Positions 35,905 to 48,290 of a DNA stretch of 64,000 bases are shown piece after piece. Source of the stretch: Straminergon stramineum. Taxonomy: Eukaryota; Streptophyta; Bryopsida; Hypnales; Calliergonaceae. The translations under genes and the position numbers were made by a program. The stretch is from the NCBI GenBank assembly GCA_963920665.1, contig OY987271.1:188501-252500 (forward strand). Reading direction: 5' to 3'. Each line of letters begins with the position of its first letter. The stretch's first letter is position 1. The notes under the pieces are model-generated. The model saw only the letters and a program-made list of their open reading frames with translations. It did not search any database and was not told where the DNA came from.

Positions 35905-38900
35905 CTAAGGCTTGTAATCACTATCTCCTTTCACCTCAGCCCCGCTACTCTCACATCTAGTTCCCCATCGGTCGTCTTCATCGCTAGATGTCTCTTCCAT
36001 GTCGTTTGATGAAGATTGTACAATTTTCACTCCTTTTTGTACTTGGGTAGATGTCAATGATCTCATTGATCTACAAGTCTTCTTCTCCATTTTGGCTCTT
36101 AATATAGCCTTACCAATGCCTTCCTTAAGGCTAGGGATTGTTTTCATTTTCTTCTTTGACCCCACTTGATAGGTATCAAGTGGGGTTCTACCCATATTCG
36201 GTCTCTTGCTTAGAGAGGTAGCAAAGGGTTGCATCATTCTTTTTTTACGAGCTTTAATGGAATCTTCACCCTGTGATATCTCTGCTTTTGGCGCTCCTTG
36301 AATAATTAACTGCATTGCATTCAGAGACTGCGATGTGTGGCCTAATGATTTCAAGGAATGGCATGGTAGATGGCCTCGATGTTGAATAAACATTGAAGCC
36401 AATGTCTCATCCTTATCATCATTATCGGTACATGATAAAATGGTTCGACTTGGATTGCCTCTAGAGCTCATCTTTTTCGTAGGAGACAAATGTCTTTTTC
36501 CAAGCCGTGATTTCCTTGAACCATCCAATGTCGTGGCATTGCTTTTAAATAGTGCACGTGGAGGAGTGCTACGTGGTGGTTCGGGAGAATCTTCCATGAG
36601 GTGCATTTTGCCAACACCATTGTTGACAAAAATTGGATTGCCTGACTCCATCGAACGTGCTTCAACATTGTCTTGTACTTCGTGTGGTTTGGCATTTCCA
36701 ATATTTGCTTCAACACATTTCTTGCTTGCCGATACCACTATTGACGCAACAATTCCATTGGACACATTCATTTCAACGTTCACCTCACATCCTCCTTTGT
36801 CTTCATGTTGGTCATTTTTTTCTACCGCCATTATCAGGGATGGAGCATCGGAAATGGGAATCACTTCATCCTTTTCAAGACTCCCATCATTCGCAATCGT
36901 TGTCCTATTGGTCGCCCTTATCTCTACATACGTATCCTCCACGTTTGGTAGAAGATTTTTACTACTCATGAATCCGGTTCCATCCACAAATCTAGCTATT
37001 GAAGGTACATCATCATCAAGCCCGCAATCATCCTCATCTGATCGAAACTCATACATGTCTCCATCTGCGACTCCGAAGTCTTCATTGTTTTGATTAGGAG
37101 TCTCGAACATTTCTTCGTCAGAATTGTGCATATCATAATTCACAACATCTCTATCATCAGATATAGATTCATCATCCTCGTCTTCCGAGATAGGCCCTTC
37201 CGAATCTTCGGACTCCACATTGTCATGGTACCACTTCTTTTCATCCTTCTCCTTCGATGCGGCTATGACTTTGGAATTGGTGTATACATACACCAAATTA
37301 GATGCTCTCTGTGGCCTCAACTTGTTTCGGGATTTGTTGTGAACAAAAGAGCAGCTACTCCAATTTCGTTCACATGAAGATGATGACACTGGTTGGGCCA
37401 AAATCCTCTTTGCAATTGGAGCAATGAGCTTGCCACATGCACCTTCAAAATCCCACCAAGCATGTGCCGACAATTTTTGCTCAGCCGGATCCAACATGTC
37501 GTGGAACGGAGGATCTCGATGTCGAAATGCTACAAATTCCTTCACTACATCAAGATAAGTTCCTGCTTGACATATTTTCCTGATAACGCTCTTGCATACA
37601 TCTGTTGCATCTTGATCGTCAGCTAGTTCTTTATTGTGAAGAAGGTAAGGGTTCAAAAGAGCTCCCACATAATGTAGATCGGTCTCTACCAATTCCCGTC
37701 ACTTACCAAACACCTTTTCGATAGGAATGGCTAAGTCCAAGGACAAACCAAAGGGCTCTTGTCGTAAAGAGAAGACATGCTTCTCTAAATTCCTCATGAT
37801 GTGCAACACCTTGCCCATACATGGTGTCTTTGCAACCAAATCACGTAGACCAAACACCACAGGAGCCATCAATTCTCGGAAATTAGTGGCATGGGCCCAA
37901 AAATGCTCATCTAAAATTGTCTTCTTCACCTCTTGAGACTTCGTACGAGATTTTGCGTTCTTCGTGTCCCGTAACTTGAGGACATATTCTACCCATTGTG
38001 GATCCACCACACTTTGTTGCAATCCAGTCTTGACCTTCAACAAACGAGAAATCATGAAGAAATTGGAGGCAAATCTTGTTTTCACCGTCATCAATAAGCT
38101 ATTTTTCGTTTCGTGCTTTTGAAATATAGCTAGCGGCATATGCCGCAATCGAAAGAACTTCACAACGGTTTGGGCCTTTTCCACTAGCTCCTTCAACCAT
38201 TCTTGCTTCCCCCAATCTTGGAGCAACAAATTCAAGGTGTGCACTACACAACCTTGAAAGAAAATGTGCGGATATTTACTCGATACCATATTCCATGCTG
38301 CCGGATATATAGGAGTGTTGTCTGCAGTCACTTGCACAACATTTGTGGGGCCTACTTGTTCTATAAACTTTTCCAAGACAAAGGCCAAAAAAGGAGCATT
38401 CTTTTCGATTCCACTTGTATCCACCGATCCTAGAAATTGTTCACCCGCAAAAGATACAAGCATGGCATTTATCAATGGTCGATTGGTAACCGAGCTCCAT
38501 CCATCAATAGACAATGTTGCTCCAAACTTCCGAATGCTATCTTCGGTCCGACTATGAAGCTTTGTTTTGATGTCGGTCTTCGCTTGGTGAAGCAATTTAT
38601 GGCGTAAATCATGATACGATGGTGGAGCGTAGGGCCCACGGTACTCGGCTGTTTTTTTCACTGCTTCTTTAAATGCCGGATTTCGAGCTACGGCAAATGG
38701 TATGCTTGCCGCATAGAAGAAATTGGCCCACACTGCATTCAAATTGCATTTTGCTGCGGAATCAAAGCCAACGACTAGACTACTCTGTCTTTGAGGTCTA
38801 CTACCTGATGCCCTTGGAGTGTCACGATCACTAGATGTTTTTGTAGTTCGGTTTACTTCGGATCCTACACCAACAAATTCTTCCGGTGCTGCGCATGAGT

Positions 38901-38922
38901 CCTCTTGAGTAGAACGCGCCAT
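35905..38922 (-). pseudogene. hAT-family transposase core (DUF659 + hAT dimerisation) with an in-frame TGA
   Basis: One frame runs from ATG 38922 to TAG 35905, about 1005 codons, broken only by TGA at 37699-37701. Domains in order: a Ser/Arg-rich N-terminus; a DUF659-like core (LSIDGWSSVTNRPLINAM, holding the first catalytic Asp); TADNTPIYPAAW (second Asp); a CVVHTLNLLLQDWGK Cys/His pair; and, after the stop, the dimerisation region (DLHYVGALLNPYLL; SSSSCERNWSSCSFVHNKSR, with the third acidic residue Glu). About 440 further residues form an acidic then Lys/Arg-rich low-complexity tail, unusual for hAT proteins. The TGA (K*RELVETD) may come from CGA or TGG. Without readthrough the protein lacks its catalytic Glu, so it is probably inactive. 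Confidence 0.85.
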
Positions 38923-39047
38923 ATCCTCTCATTTGAAAAATCCCACCCGACCATACGCATGCTACCAACATCTACATTGTCAATGATCGGTCTCTGCGGG
39001 AATGCCCCATTAGATCGAAGAAATAGGAATCGAACATCCGGCGTCAA

Positions 39048-39212
39048 TTACGAACAAAGACTCACTCCTATATCACGAACACCTGATGGGTCTTCATATC
39101 CTAAATGGCTCAACATACAACTTATCTTCTTCGCAAACACTGAGTTGCAAGCCTTGCACTTTACCTTACTGGTTGATGCGGTACCATACCAACCAGACCA
39201 ATCCTTGCTCAT
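39048..39212 (-). CDS. BED-type zinc finger segment of the hAT transposase
   Basis: The ATG-started 54-codon frame reads MSKDWSGWYGTAS, then VKCKACNSVFAKKISCMLSHL. This has the aromatic residue, CxxC and His-Leu spacing of a BED DNA-binding finger, which normally stands at the N-terminus of hAT transposases. It ends at TAA 39048-39050. Reading on in the same frame gives 'LTPDVRFLF', as in related proteins, before a frame change to the 38922 ORF. So either an intron or a lesion separates finger and core. Confidence 0.7.
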   Translation of the reverse strand: MSKDWSGWYGTASTSKVKCKACNSVFAKKISCMLSHLGYEDPSGVRDIGVSLCS

Positions 39213-39519
39213 AGTGTCAAGGCACAAATTTTAATTCCGTATATTGGAATGAAATTCAAAATGTGAAGACCAAATGAACAATGTCCAAATATAATAAAAA
39301 ATGAGTGCTCAAAGCCTTGAAAATCAAGGCCCTCCCGTCCACTGAACTATACATTACCAAGCAAGGGACACAAAAATTGCAGCTCCTAGCCCTTGGAAAT
39401 CTTAGTGTTCAGTTTTCAAGAGTGCTCTCAAATGACTTCTTTCCTACAGTTATAGTCTCCCAAATAGGCCTGACCATTGTAGACTATTTTTGAATCCACA
39501 GAACATAATATCCGCCGTC

Positions 39520-39765
39520 ACGTGATTGTGCAGCGGACGAACGGTCCAGCGGGCGGGCAGGCGGTTTAGTCGGGCGGATGGATGGTCGGGCCCACGGGGG
39601 TCGAGCGGACGGACAATGCGGACAAGCAGATGGAGTGACGCGAAGACACGCGGACGCGCGGATGGATATTGCGGACGGGTGGACGGGCGGATGGGAGGTC
39701 GAGCGGACGGGTGGTTTAAGGCGAACGGGCGGTCAGGCGGACAATCGGGGTAGGTCGTGTTCAAT
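39520..39765. repeat. GC-rich CGGACG-type array (hAT upstream array)
   Basis: Degenerate short units built on GCGGACG / GGGCGGA (for example GAGCGGACGGACAATGCGGA and GCGGACGGGTGGACGGGCGG) cover about 240 bp. The array lies about 0.3-0.55 kb upstream of the BED-finger start and contrasts sharply with the AT-rich surroundings. Similar arrays stand upstream of the ORFs of elements C, D and E. Confidence 0.8.
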
Positions 39766-40169
39766 TGTTCAAATGTTCAATTCTTCAAGAGATGTGGGAC
39801 AAAATAGGGATTTATGAATGGAATGAGCCAATGAGGAGATTTTAGAAAATTATGGTTTTGTCAAAGGGTCTTATAATTTAAAATTTCTAGATGAGCATGA
39901 AAAAAATATACTTCACAAAAAGTTGTTCTTCATAAATCACCATAGCATGAACTTAAAAGAAAGAAAAACAAATGATTAATTCAAAGATATATATATTGAT
40001 ATTTCATATTTGGATATATAAAGAACTTCAAAACAAATCAAAATTCATCATGAGTACAATGAATTACTAGTAGTACTCAACCCTTATAACATTCAAGCCA
40101 CACTCACCGGTATACTTCTATACTATTAAACATTTAAACATAATAAAATAAGGAAAGCCTCTCTTATAC

Positions 40170-43100
40170 TTAAGAACCACTACCCTCTCCTACATCTTGA
40201 GATGGCCCCTCCTTAGCCAAAAGTCTTGCACTCATTCATCGAGTAATTGACCTAGGACTGTAGACAGCACCTCCTCCGGATCTAACCTCCATGTCCACCA
40301 TTGTAAACTGTCGTTTGGTTTCCGGAGAGTGGTCATCGTCATCGTCATCCTCTCTCTTTCGTTTTGAGCTTCGCTTTGGAGACAAATCTACTTCTTCAAC
40401 CTTCAAGGCCCTCAACGTAGCATCCACTTGATCTACGAACACATTGACCTATTCGTCATCAGCTTCGATGGGTAACCCTATTGGTCGAAAATCGGCCAAT
40501 AGAAACCCCCTCCATTCAGCTATAATGTCACCTATCCTCTTGTCAAATGCCCCAGCTACCTCCACAAATGAATGCCCTGTAGTTGTTTCCCTATCTATTT
40601 CAACAAGAGCACGAGCTTTAGCAGCTTCTTCCAACTTTGACAAGAAAAGGGCCCTACCAATCAAAGTGTGATTATAAGCCCCGTATTGCTCATTGAACTC
40701 TTGAGCATGCTCCACTTCTATCCAAGTTTTTTTGGGCCCTTTTCGCACTTCTTTGTCGGGAAACCGAAAAAACTTCTTGTGTTGCACACTCCAATGGCCC
40801 CCCATGTTGCGACAAAACAATTCACGAGCCTCGCCATCTTCAATACCCCGGGCCCGCAACTCCACCTCTTTGTTAATGGTCATCCACATGAAAGGATCCA
40901 CTGGCTCTCCAGACTCCTCATACAATCCATGTCGGCATTCAATTGAATCCCACGTGACAGGTCACCTCCAATGCAAGAAATTCTGGAACTGGTATGGCCC
41001 TTGATCAAGAGGAAGGGTCCATCGGTTGTATTCGTGGCCGGGGGGCATATCTTCCAAGATACCAAGCATTTCATAGAACCGAGGGCTCAGAGGAGAACGA
41101 CACTCGGCACAAACCGAACGAATGAGTGATGCTTTCACCATGCATGTCACGTGAAAAGTGTGGTGACATTGGCCCATGGTTAGGGCTTCTTCAGGGCCAA
41201 AAGGACCTTGGCAAAGGCTACAATGACTCTTCAAGATTCCTGGGGCTGGATCGCAAGCATGCACTACTGTCTTCTCTTTCTCCTTGATGTGCGTTGAAAG
41301 CGTGTTGTAAGGGACCCACCCTTCCTCTACTTCCAAGGCCCAATCGATGTGTGCAACATTGTCCTTCTTTGCATGGTTCAACCGCTCAAACATATCATCC
41401 ATGTCCCCCCAACATGTAATTTCCGTGGAACCCCTTGGATGTTCATCAAACACTTTCTTGAACCGAAGCAAAGAGGTCTCCACGGCATTGCATTCTTCAT
41501 CCAACTTCATTACCAATTTCATAAGTCCTTTCATTGCTTGAGATACTACAGAGGGTTTGTTTTGGAGTTTCTATACCCATGCCAACCATCGAGACTCTAA
41601 TCCGCTCTTTGGCATGCATTCCTCCATGCCCATGATTTTTTGAAATCGGTCCAACTCCACCTCAACAAGGATTTTCTCTTGAATTGCTTCATCTAATTTC
41701 AACTGTAGCTCCTCCACCTCACTACCTATCATTTGTGTCAAAGCATCCTGCAATGTCTGGGAAATATTAGGAATGATGGTCCGTACTGCTTGTTCACATT
41801 TCTTGTCATTCCCAACCTCATCCAAATTCAAGATGATGGACGTCTCCACCGCTTTTGCCTTCTCAAAAGGAAGAGAGAGTTGATTGCTCTCTTGACTTTC
41901 TTGCACAAATGGAATGATCACGGAGTCCATGGTAGGCCTACCCCTCTTCAACTCTTGTACTTCGAGCTCCAATTCTTCGATGCGCTTTCTTTGAACCACC
42001 TTGTTACAACGTTCTTGCTCCATGTTTTTCTGCGACAACTGCAGCTTCATTTCCAAGTCCTCACACTTCATCTTCAACCGATGAATGTCTTCCTCTGAGG
42101 CCATCAAAATTTTTAAGTTCATCATGCCACCTTCAAGAATTGGTGCCACTTTCTCAGTGAAATTGCAAAAAGCCAAGGCACCAGTCAACAATTTAGGTGC
42201 CATTTTGGAAAATTCCTCTACCACGTCCCTAACCCAAGGAGTAATTTCAGCTACCATTTGAGCTGAAGTTCTCAATCTGTATGTGGTTTGCAAAATAGTA
42301 CCCCAGCCACCTTTTCCTACGGGTTGACTAGAACTGCTTGCTTCATTTTCGGAATTAGAATGAAGATGTTGTTCTGCTAGTACTCGCCAATGACTACAAC
42401 ATTGTAACAGCTTTTCCAATTGATTGGCGGTGGGTATGGAACAAAGAATCTCCAATTGAGCCGAGCTTAAAGTTGCCAAATGTGGATGCCCTCCAATTCT
42501 TGGGCTTAATATTTGTCTTAGGCTCAACCTTCGACTTGGGCTTACGTTTTGATGCGGACTCAACATTCGAATTGGGCTCAATGTTTGGCTTCGCCTTGGC
42601 GACGTTGGCAGCTAAGAAATCGGAGTTGCATATTCCACCAAGCTCTCAAGAGCTTTACTATCTATGTAACTCTGAATTCTAGCATTGGTCCTTGCAAGTT
42701 GTTCCTCATTGACCTCTCCATCTGGCGAAAAAGGTGACCCACGTTCTTCTACCAGTGTTTCCTTGTTTGCAGCCAAGTCTACACCGCCCAAGGTTGTTTC
42801 ATTCGTTGTAGTTTCCTTGCTTGGAGCCATGCTTTGTTCACCCAATGTTATCACATTCGGTGTGGATATAAAGCATATTGGAGGAGTTACAAAAACCTCT
42901 CCGCCGACACCTCCCGAGGAGACATTGCTCACTTCCGTGCAAGGTTGTGCCACTTCTGCAGGCCTTAAGTGTACTGCATCACCTAAAACCTCGGAGACCT
43001 TTGTTGTACGCGTTGTAGTATTTTTTAATACTTTTGGGGTCTTCGTTGGTTCACTTGGTTCTACCTAAGAATCCTACAAATCGGGAATGTCTTTTTGATT

Positions 43101-43562
43101 GGGTTGCAGTAAAAGTGGAGAATCCACCTTGGATGGATAAGTGCTCCAATCTACCTTGCGGTTTAAAATGAGTTCTGCATACACCATGCATGCCACGCTA
43201 TAATTTATGCATCCCTTACTCCTTGGCTTATCCCCAAATAGCATCCGCCTCACCTCCTCCGATTGATGCACAAAATGTTTATTGTTGCAATTACGTGGCT
43301 TACAACAAAAACCATGTGTATGCACCACGTAGCAATCCCGAGGCCACAACTTGTCAATGTGGTACATTTTAACATACTTCTTGCATGTTTTGAAGGTCCA
43401 ATATTCCCCTTCCTCCTCCTCCCAACCGCTCTCCGCTTTGATGTTCAGGTCATCTAAAATCTCATAGTGAAGCCCATGAGGGGCCCCCTTCGCTTTAGTC
43501 CCTCTCTTTTTTTCACCTCCTGAAGTCCTCCCGTTATTGGCAGAAACACCTTGATCCGCCAT
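40170..43562 (-). pseudogene. Element C: 3.4-kb single-frame ORF with Cys/His domain, coiled coil and RING finger
   Basis: From ATG 43562 to TAA 40170-40172 the same frame is kept for 1130 codons. It is interrupted only by TAG at 43074, 43065, 42612, 41571 and 40449 and TGA at 40962 and 40236, with no frameshift. Residues ~1-160 hold a Cys/His-rich domain (FKTCKKYVKMYHIDKLWPRD, HTHGFCC, FVHQSEEVRR) also present in element D. A Ser/Thr linker and an LSP-repeat segment (LSPIRMLSPHQNVSPSRRLS) follow, then a coiled coil near 42080-41930. A RING finger spans about 41222-41100 (CSLC, then CHHTFHVTC, then CAEC; spacing C-x2-C-x14-C-x-H-x2-H-x2-C-x13-C-x2-C). The C-terminus is basic/acidic with a nuclear-localisation look (KRSSKRKRE). 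RING proteins are often E3 ubiquitin ligases; any such role here is inference. I do not recognise the whole protein. Confidence 0.65.
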
Positions 43563-43799
43563 GATATATGATTTGAATTTTTGAGCCCTTCGAAAAATAG
43601 TACCACGGCACGTGAATACCGTGAGATGTGTGTAAATAAGTAACAGCGTAAATCAGCAATAGTAACAAAAGCTCAAGGACCCCCACTCTCCACCCTGTAG
43701 GAGCAACTGACACATAAAGCAGCAGTAGCACATCCAACTTGGCGCCGAAGGAGAGTAGAAGTGAGAGCAAATGAGGAGGCCGTCCCCCCATATACCCAT

Positions 43800-44175
43800 C
43801 CGCTACCAAACCAAAAAAATAATCTGCCCGGAAGCGGACTCGGACTTGTCATCTGCCGCGGCGGACGCGGGGCGACCGCTAGGATTGGCGGACGGGCACC
43901 TGTCCGTCCGCTTCGAACCGCGACCGGACCTCCCATCCGCCAATCGGAACCGCGAGCCACTCCTGGACCATCCCGTCTGCTCATGCCGTCTGCTCAGGCT
44001 ATCCGCCATTTCCGACCGGCCCCGCACCTGGCCATCCACTCAGGGCGTCTGCCATCGCCGACCGACCCTGCACTTGGCCGTCCGCTTAGGCCGTCCCCCG
44101 TTCCTGACCAACCACATCCAGCATTGTTCACCTCGCTATGGAGCCCACCTGACGTCAGTCCACCGGCAGTCCTAA
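43800..44175. repeat. GC-rich CGTCCGC-type array upstream of element C
   Basis: The stretch 43825-44110 is rich in CGGAC, GTCCGC, CCGCC and GACCGAC words, with local GC far above the surroundings. It lies 0.25-0.6 kb upstream (on the coding strand) of the element C start. Units are short and degenerate rather than a clean tandem. It is comparable with the arrays at 39520-39765, 47985-48260 and 50885-51285. Confidence 0.65.
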
Positions 44176-44311
44176 AGCATTGAATTCTGAGAAGGATAGA
44201 TTCATGTACAAAAAATACTCTTGAATGCTAGAAGTATCCAATGTAATATTAATGTAAGAAAAGGTAATTCCAGATATTCCTTCCCACATTTAAACATGCT
44301 CTCCAAAGTCC

Positions 44312-44348
44312 AAACCCTATACCCTATACCCTAAACCCTAAACCCTTA
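44312..44348. repeat. Interstitial telomere-like tract (CCCTAAA/CCCTATA)
   Basis: Five heptamers in a row: two CCCTATA-type variants followed by CCCTAAACCCTAAACCCTTA. This is the plant-type telomere repeat. Similar short tracts occur near 1235, 31099 and 50208. They probably reflect repaired breaks or transposon-derived sequence. Confidence 0.75.
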
Positions 44349-47300
44349 GTCTTAGCACTTTATTTATTATTTATATTTTTTGTATTACAAAGGAATTGGT
44401 GTTGGCACCTCTTTTAGAATATATTTGATGTTTATAAGAGAGTTAACCTTTTATAAATATTTGCTACTATTTAATGTCCAATATTTTCTTATATGGGTAT
44501 TTTATAGTTATCTTCTATAGTGGGTTATGTTTTATACACTTACTAGGGGATTTATTGATAAGCCCCTCCCATCCCTCCCGTAAGTCTTGGTTTCCTTAGG
44601 ATTATTTCTTTTTCTTTTAATTAGCCATTGGGGTTTTTTTATACTTTGACACCATTATATGCAATATGGACCTTTTTCTTTTGGTGGGTCTATATTCTTA
44701 ATTAATTTTTTCTAGCCATGGACAATTGATTGAAATCACCTGGTTGTGTCTTGATCATACGACAATTTTTTACACTTGGTTGTAGGTCAAGAAATTATTA
44801 GAAGCTTCCATGCTTAAGATGGATTTTTTACACTTGTCAATTTGACTTGACTAGTGTCTTTTGCTTCATTGGTTGTCATTATAGGTTTGCCTGGCACATC
44901 ATAGGGGGTACTATGCTAGTACTGTAATGAATGGCTAAAAGTGGTCCTTAAAAAATCCTTGGATTATGGAGGATTGATTTTTCCTAATTTAAGGGTTCCT
45001 TCTAGTACAAGTTTGTTTGACTTGGCTAATTTTTTATCCCTCAACATCAAGTCATTAATTCTTGGGGCCTATGGGTGGTTGGGATCCAAGGCATGTTTTC
45101 TTGGAGACCACGGCTTGGACTTGACTTAACCTTAATTGAATACTGCTATGGCCAATATATAAGGGATTGAAACTACCCTTGAGCCTTCACAATTTCATAT
45201 TGTTGGCTTTTACAAGGTGTTGGAAGTGACTACGGTTGGTGGGAGTGAGGACCAGGATGGCATCTACACAGGTCATCTTTGGTGCACAATGTGTTAGGCT
45301 GTGATTTGTATTTTGTTGTTCATTTTCTTATGTGTAGTTTTGAGCTTTGCTTGTTGGATTTTTCTTTTGTGATTGCTATAACACGTAGTTGTGGGCTAAA
45401 GACACCTTGTCTACAACTTACTAACATTCCGATGTTTGGTTTGTCATGGGGACAGGTGAGGTCCACAACCTCTTTGGTTAAATCTTCACGGCGGCTCTAT
45501 CCATAGACCTTGACAACAAATTCTTTTGGGGGATACTAAATCACTTTGATATTACATGATTTAGTTACTAGCTTGAGGTGTCTCTACTGATTTGATATTT
45601 TCTACCTATTGGTATTGTACCAATGAAAAGGTCTTAGTCATGATCTTTATTTGGTTTTATGTACTTAAAAACTTCTTTTCATAAGTTTATTGAGAAGATG
45701 TTGGGCTAATTTGATGGATATGATAGTTTGATGGCCAAATATGTTTATTCTCTATTTGGCTGTGTACTATTTTTTGTTCTTTGAAGTTCTTTTTTGGATT
45801 ATGATTGGTTTGTTATTTATAGGAAAGGCCCTATTTGGGATGTCCCTCCCACCCGCCCGGATTGCAAAAAATTAGAATTATACAACCCTCAATTGTACAT
45901 ATTGAATTTATAACATTGCACAAATTTTCAAAATTATTGATGCGATGTGTGAAATATGTTTTACCTATGAGACTATGATTCCTTTGCAGTTTGGAATGCA
46001 ATCATGACAATATAATGCAGATGTAGACCTTTCTTACTTTGTCATGTACTCATGTGAGTACATTACTCATGTAGGTTTCAATTTTTCTTAAGATTGAGCA
46101 CCTCAATTATCACTTTATTATGAGCCATTAAATAAATGTGGAACATTCAATTATAACTTGGAGTGTGTCTTCAATTTTTGTTGTCCAATGTATTCATAGT
46201 TTAAAACACCAATATGAAATTATGAATAGACTAAAAGAAATTATATTATCTCATTATTCTATTATAACATTTATCGAATGTATGGGATGGTGCTAAAATG
46301 ATTCAAGCATTTTAATGTAATGTGAAATGTTGTGGACAAGATTAAAGTAAGCATTTATACAACAAAATGAATTGAAAATTCATATCATATACACTTTGAC
46401 ACTTATACCTATGTATACTTGTGTGCATCCTAAATTGTAAACCGATCATAAATTGATCACAACCCCAAAATGTTAGAGCTTAGGTAATGTACAATGTGAT
46501 TGACCTTCCAATATGATGAGGTTTCAATTACAAGAAATTAGAAATGGTCATACTTCAATGATTACAAGTGTGTTTCATCTCAAAACTTTTTTGCAAATGA
46601 TTATATAGAAAGGTTCATAACATCATATCTTTTAAATTATAAATTTACAATATTGATTGAATTGCTTATGTTAATTTTGTAGTTATATAGGCCTAGGATT
46701 TTCTAAAATCTAGAATCCCTAAAGCCTTCATGCTTTCTTTCCCATCAAATATCACTCAAAACTACCATTTCGAATGCAAAGAGACAAAAAATTTTAAAAT
46801 TGATTTTGGGGAATATTTAACCATAGGAATTTATACTAGACTAGTATAAAAGTTAATTGAGTTATCTTGTCATCTTGAAAACTTTGAGTACATACATTGT
46901 GCATGGTATTTGCATTTAAAGTAAGCCCAAGAAATCTTTTCTTCCATCTTGCTATACTAGATTGTTGGGCTTCTCATTTTCTTCACTTTAGATCTTTTAC
47001 ATTAATGAATTTCATTTTACAATATCTCGTGTTGAAAAATTTAACTCTTGAGTGAAGAATCTTGAACCAAAAATTTAGAAATAAATCATTTAATTGAGAT
47101 CACATATCACAAGAGTCTCATATAAGGGTGTAGCTATGTAGGGCCTTTGGGAGTTTAGGGATTCATTGTTTTCCTTGAAAGGCATGAAAAAGAATAATAA
47201 ATATTATAAATTGAACCACGAAGGCTTTTGTTACGATCTTAACATCAAATTTCTTTTGCTATTAGTCAAAAAGTATTGTTGACATCACAAACTTGTACAA

Positions 47301-47500
47301 AAGCACCAATGTAAAACAAAATTTCTTTACACACTTATTTGAATTCTTGATTTACAAGTCAAATGATTTTTCAAACAAGAGACTTTGGGATGCCACTTTT
47401 GATAGTTGTATCAATTTAAAACCTCATGACATAACATATTAAAAATAATTTCTCTACTTTTCTTAATTCACCATATAATGCAAGCTCTCCCGCTAAACTG
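44349..47500. other. Gene-free AT-rich DNA
   Basis: No frame longer than about 75 codons, no recognised motif and no structured repeat. Sequence is AT-rich throughout, typical of the transposon flanks in this window. Confidence 0.5.
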
Positions 47501-47565
47501 TCCGTCCATCCATCTCCACATAGTTCAAAACACCTCTCCCGCTCGTCCGCCCGTCCCCCAATTCA

Positions 47566-47975
47566 GAAATTGAAAAACTCCTCCTTCTCTCCCTCCCTCC
47601 CGCCTAGCTCTCCCCTCCCCTCCCACGCTTCTTTCCATCCGGCAACCGCCCGTCTGCCCGACCAGCTGTCTACCCATCTGCCCAAGTAAGGATTCCGAAA
47701 TTGAAAAACACCTCCCTCTCTCCCTCCCTCCCGCCCAGCTCTCCCCTCCCCTCCCACGCTTCTCTCCGACCGGCCAACCGCCCGTCCACCCAACCAGTTG
47801 TCCGCCTGTCCGCCCAAGTAAGGATTTCGAAATTGAAAAACACCTCCCTCCCGCCCAGCTCTCCCCTCCCTTCCCACGCTTCTCTCCGGCCGGCCAACCG
47901 CCCGTCCGCCCGACCAGTTGTCCGCCTGTCCGCCCAAGTAAGGATTTCGTAATTGAAAAACACCTCCCTCCCGCG
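47566..47975. repeat. Tandem repeat of 120-132 bp, three units plus a partial
   Basis: Units start at 47566, 47697, 47829 and 47949 (lengths 131, 132 and 120 bp). Each reads RAAATTGAAAAACACCTCC, a CTCCCTCC tract, CCCAGCTCTCCCCTCCC, CACGCTTCTCTCC, GGCCAACCGCCCGTC, TTGTCCGCCTGTCCGCCC, AAGTAAGGATTTC. The second and third units are the most alike. Strong C/T bias leaves long but meaningless frames on the minus strand. It forms the distal part of the GC-rich zone upstream of element D. Confidence 0.85.
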
Positions 47976-47984
47976 GTCCGACCC

Positions 47985-48290
47985 ACCTCTGCCCTCTAAC
48001 CTTCCTCTCCGTCCGCCCGCCCGCCCATCCGCGCGTCCACAGTCCCCGTCCGTAGTCCTCATCGACGCATCCGCAGTCCTCGTCGATGCGTCCGCAATCC
48101 CCGTCCACATTTTCCGTTCGCCTGTCGGGAGTTTGTCCACGTCCGCGCTGCTCCGTCCGCTTCTTGTCGGTAACCGTGCGATCCAGCGGACCGCGATTTT
48201 GGACTGCCCGATCTGCCCGTCTGCCTTCGTGCCATCCGATGCAGACGGTAGCGTCCGCATACCCTAAAGCGCCGACCGTATAAATGGCAG
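47985..48290. repeat. GC-rich CGTCCGC/CGCATCCGC array upstream of element D
   Basis: Short units such as CGTCCGCCCGCCCGCCCATC, CGACGCATCCGCAGTCCTCGT and GATGCGTCCGCAATCCCCGTC fill about 300 bp. The array ends about 0.4 kb before the element D start codon. Orientation relative to the ORF is the same as at element C: coding strand CGTCCGC at D, and the reverse complement relation holds for C on its own coding strand only in part. Confidence 0.65.

Larger units (their letters stand above)
35272..39765 (-). mobile_element. hAT transposon (approximate right boundary)
   Basis: The left end is CAGGGTTGACGAAAGTGAGC, a good hAT terminus (CAGGG-TTG type), cutting into repeat copy 4. Between the ends lie a BED finger exon and a DUF659/dimerisation transposase, both on the minus strand. 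Both subterminal zones are GC-rich and contain CGGACG words (35313-35440 and about 39520-39760). I could not find a matching inverted CAACCCTG end or the 8-bp target duplication on the right, so that side is approximate or damaged. Confidence 0.65.

Noticed and set aside
36440..37093. 217-codon plus-strand frame opposite the hAT transposase
   Set aside because: It is the antisense shadow of the transposase tail and has no motif of its own.
47525..48260. Long minus-strand frames of 150-196 codons over 47.5-48.3 kb
   Set aside because: They are by-products of the C/T-rich tandem repeat, whose period keeps frames open; the translations are simple repeats of Gly/Arg/Trp.
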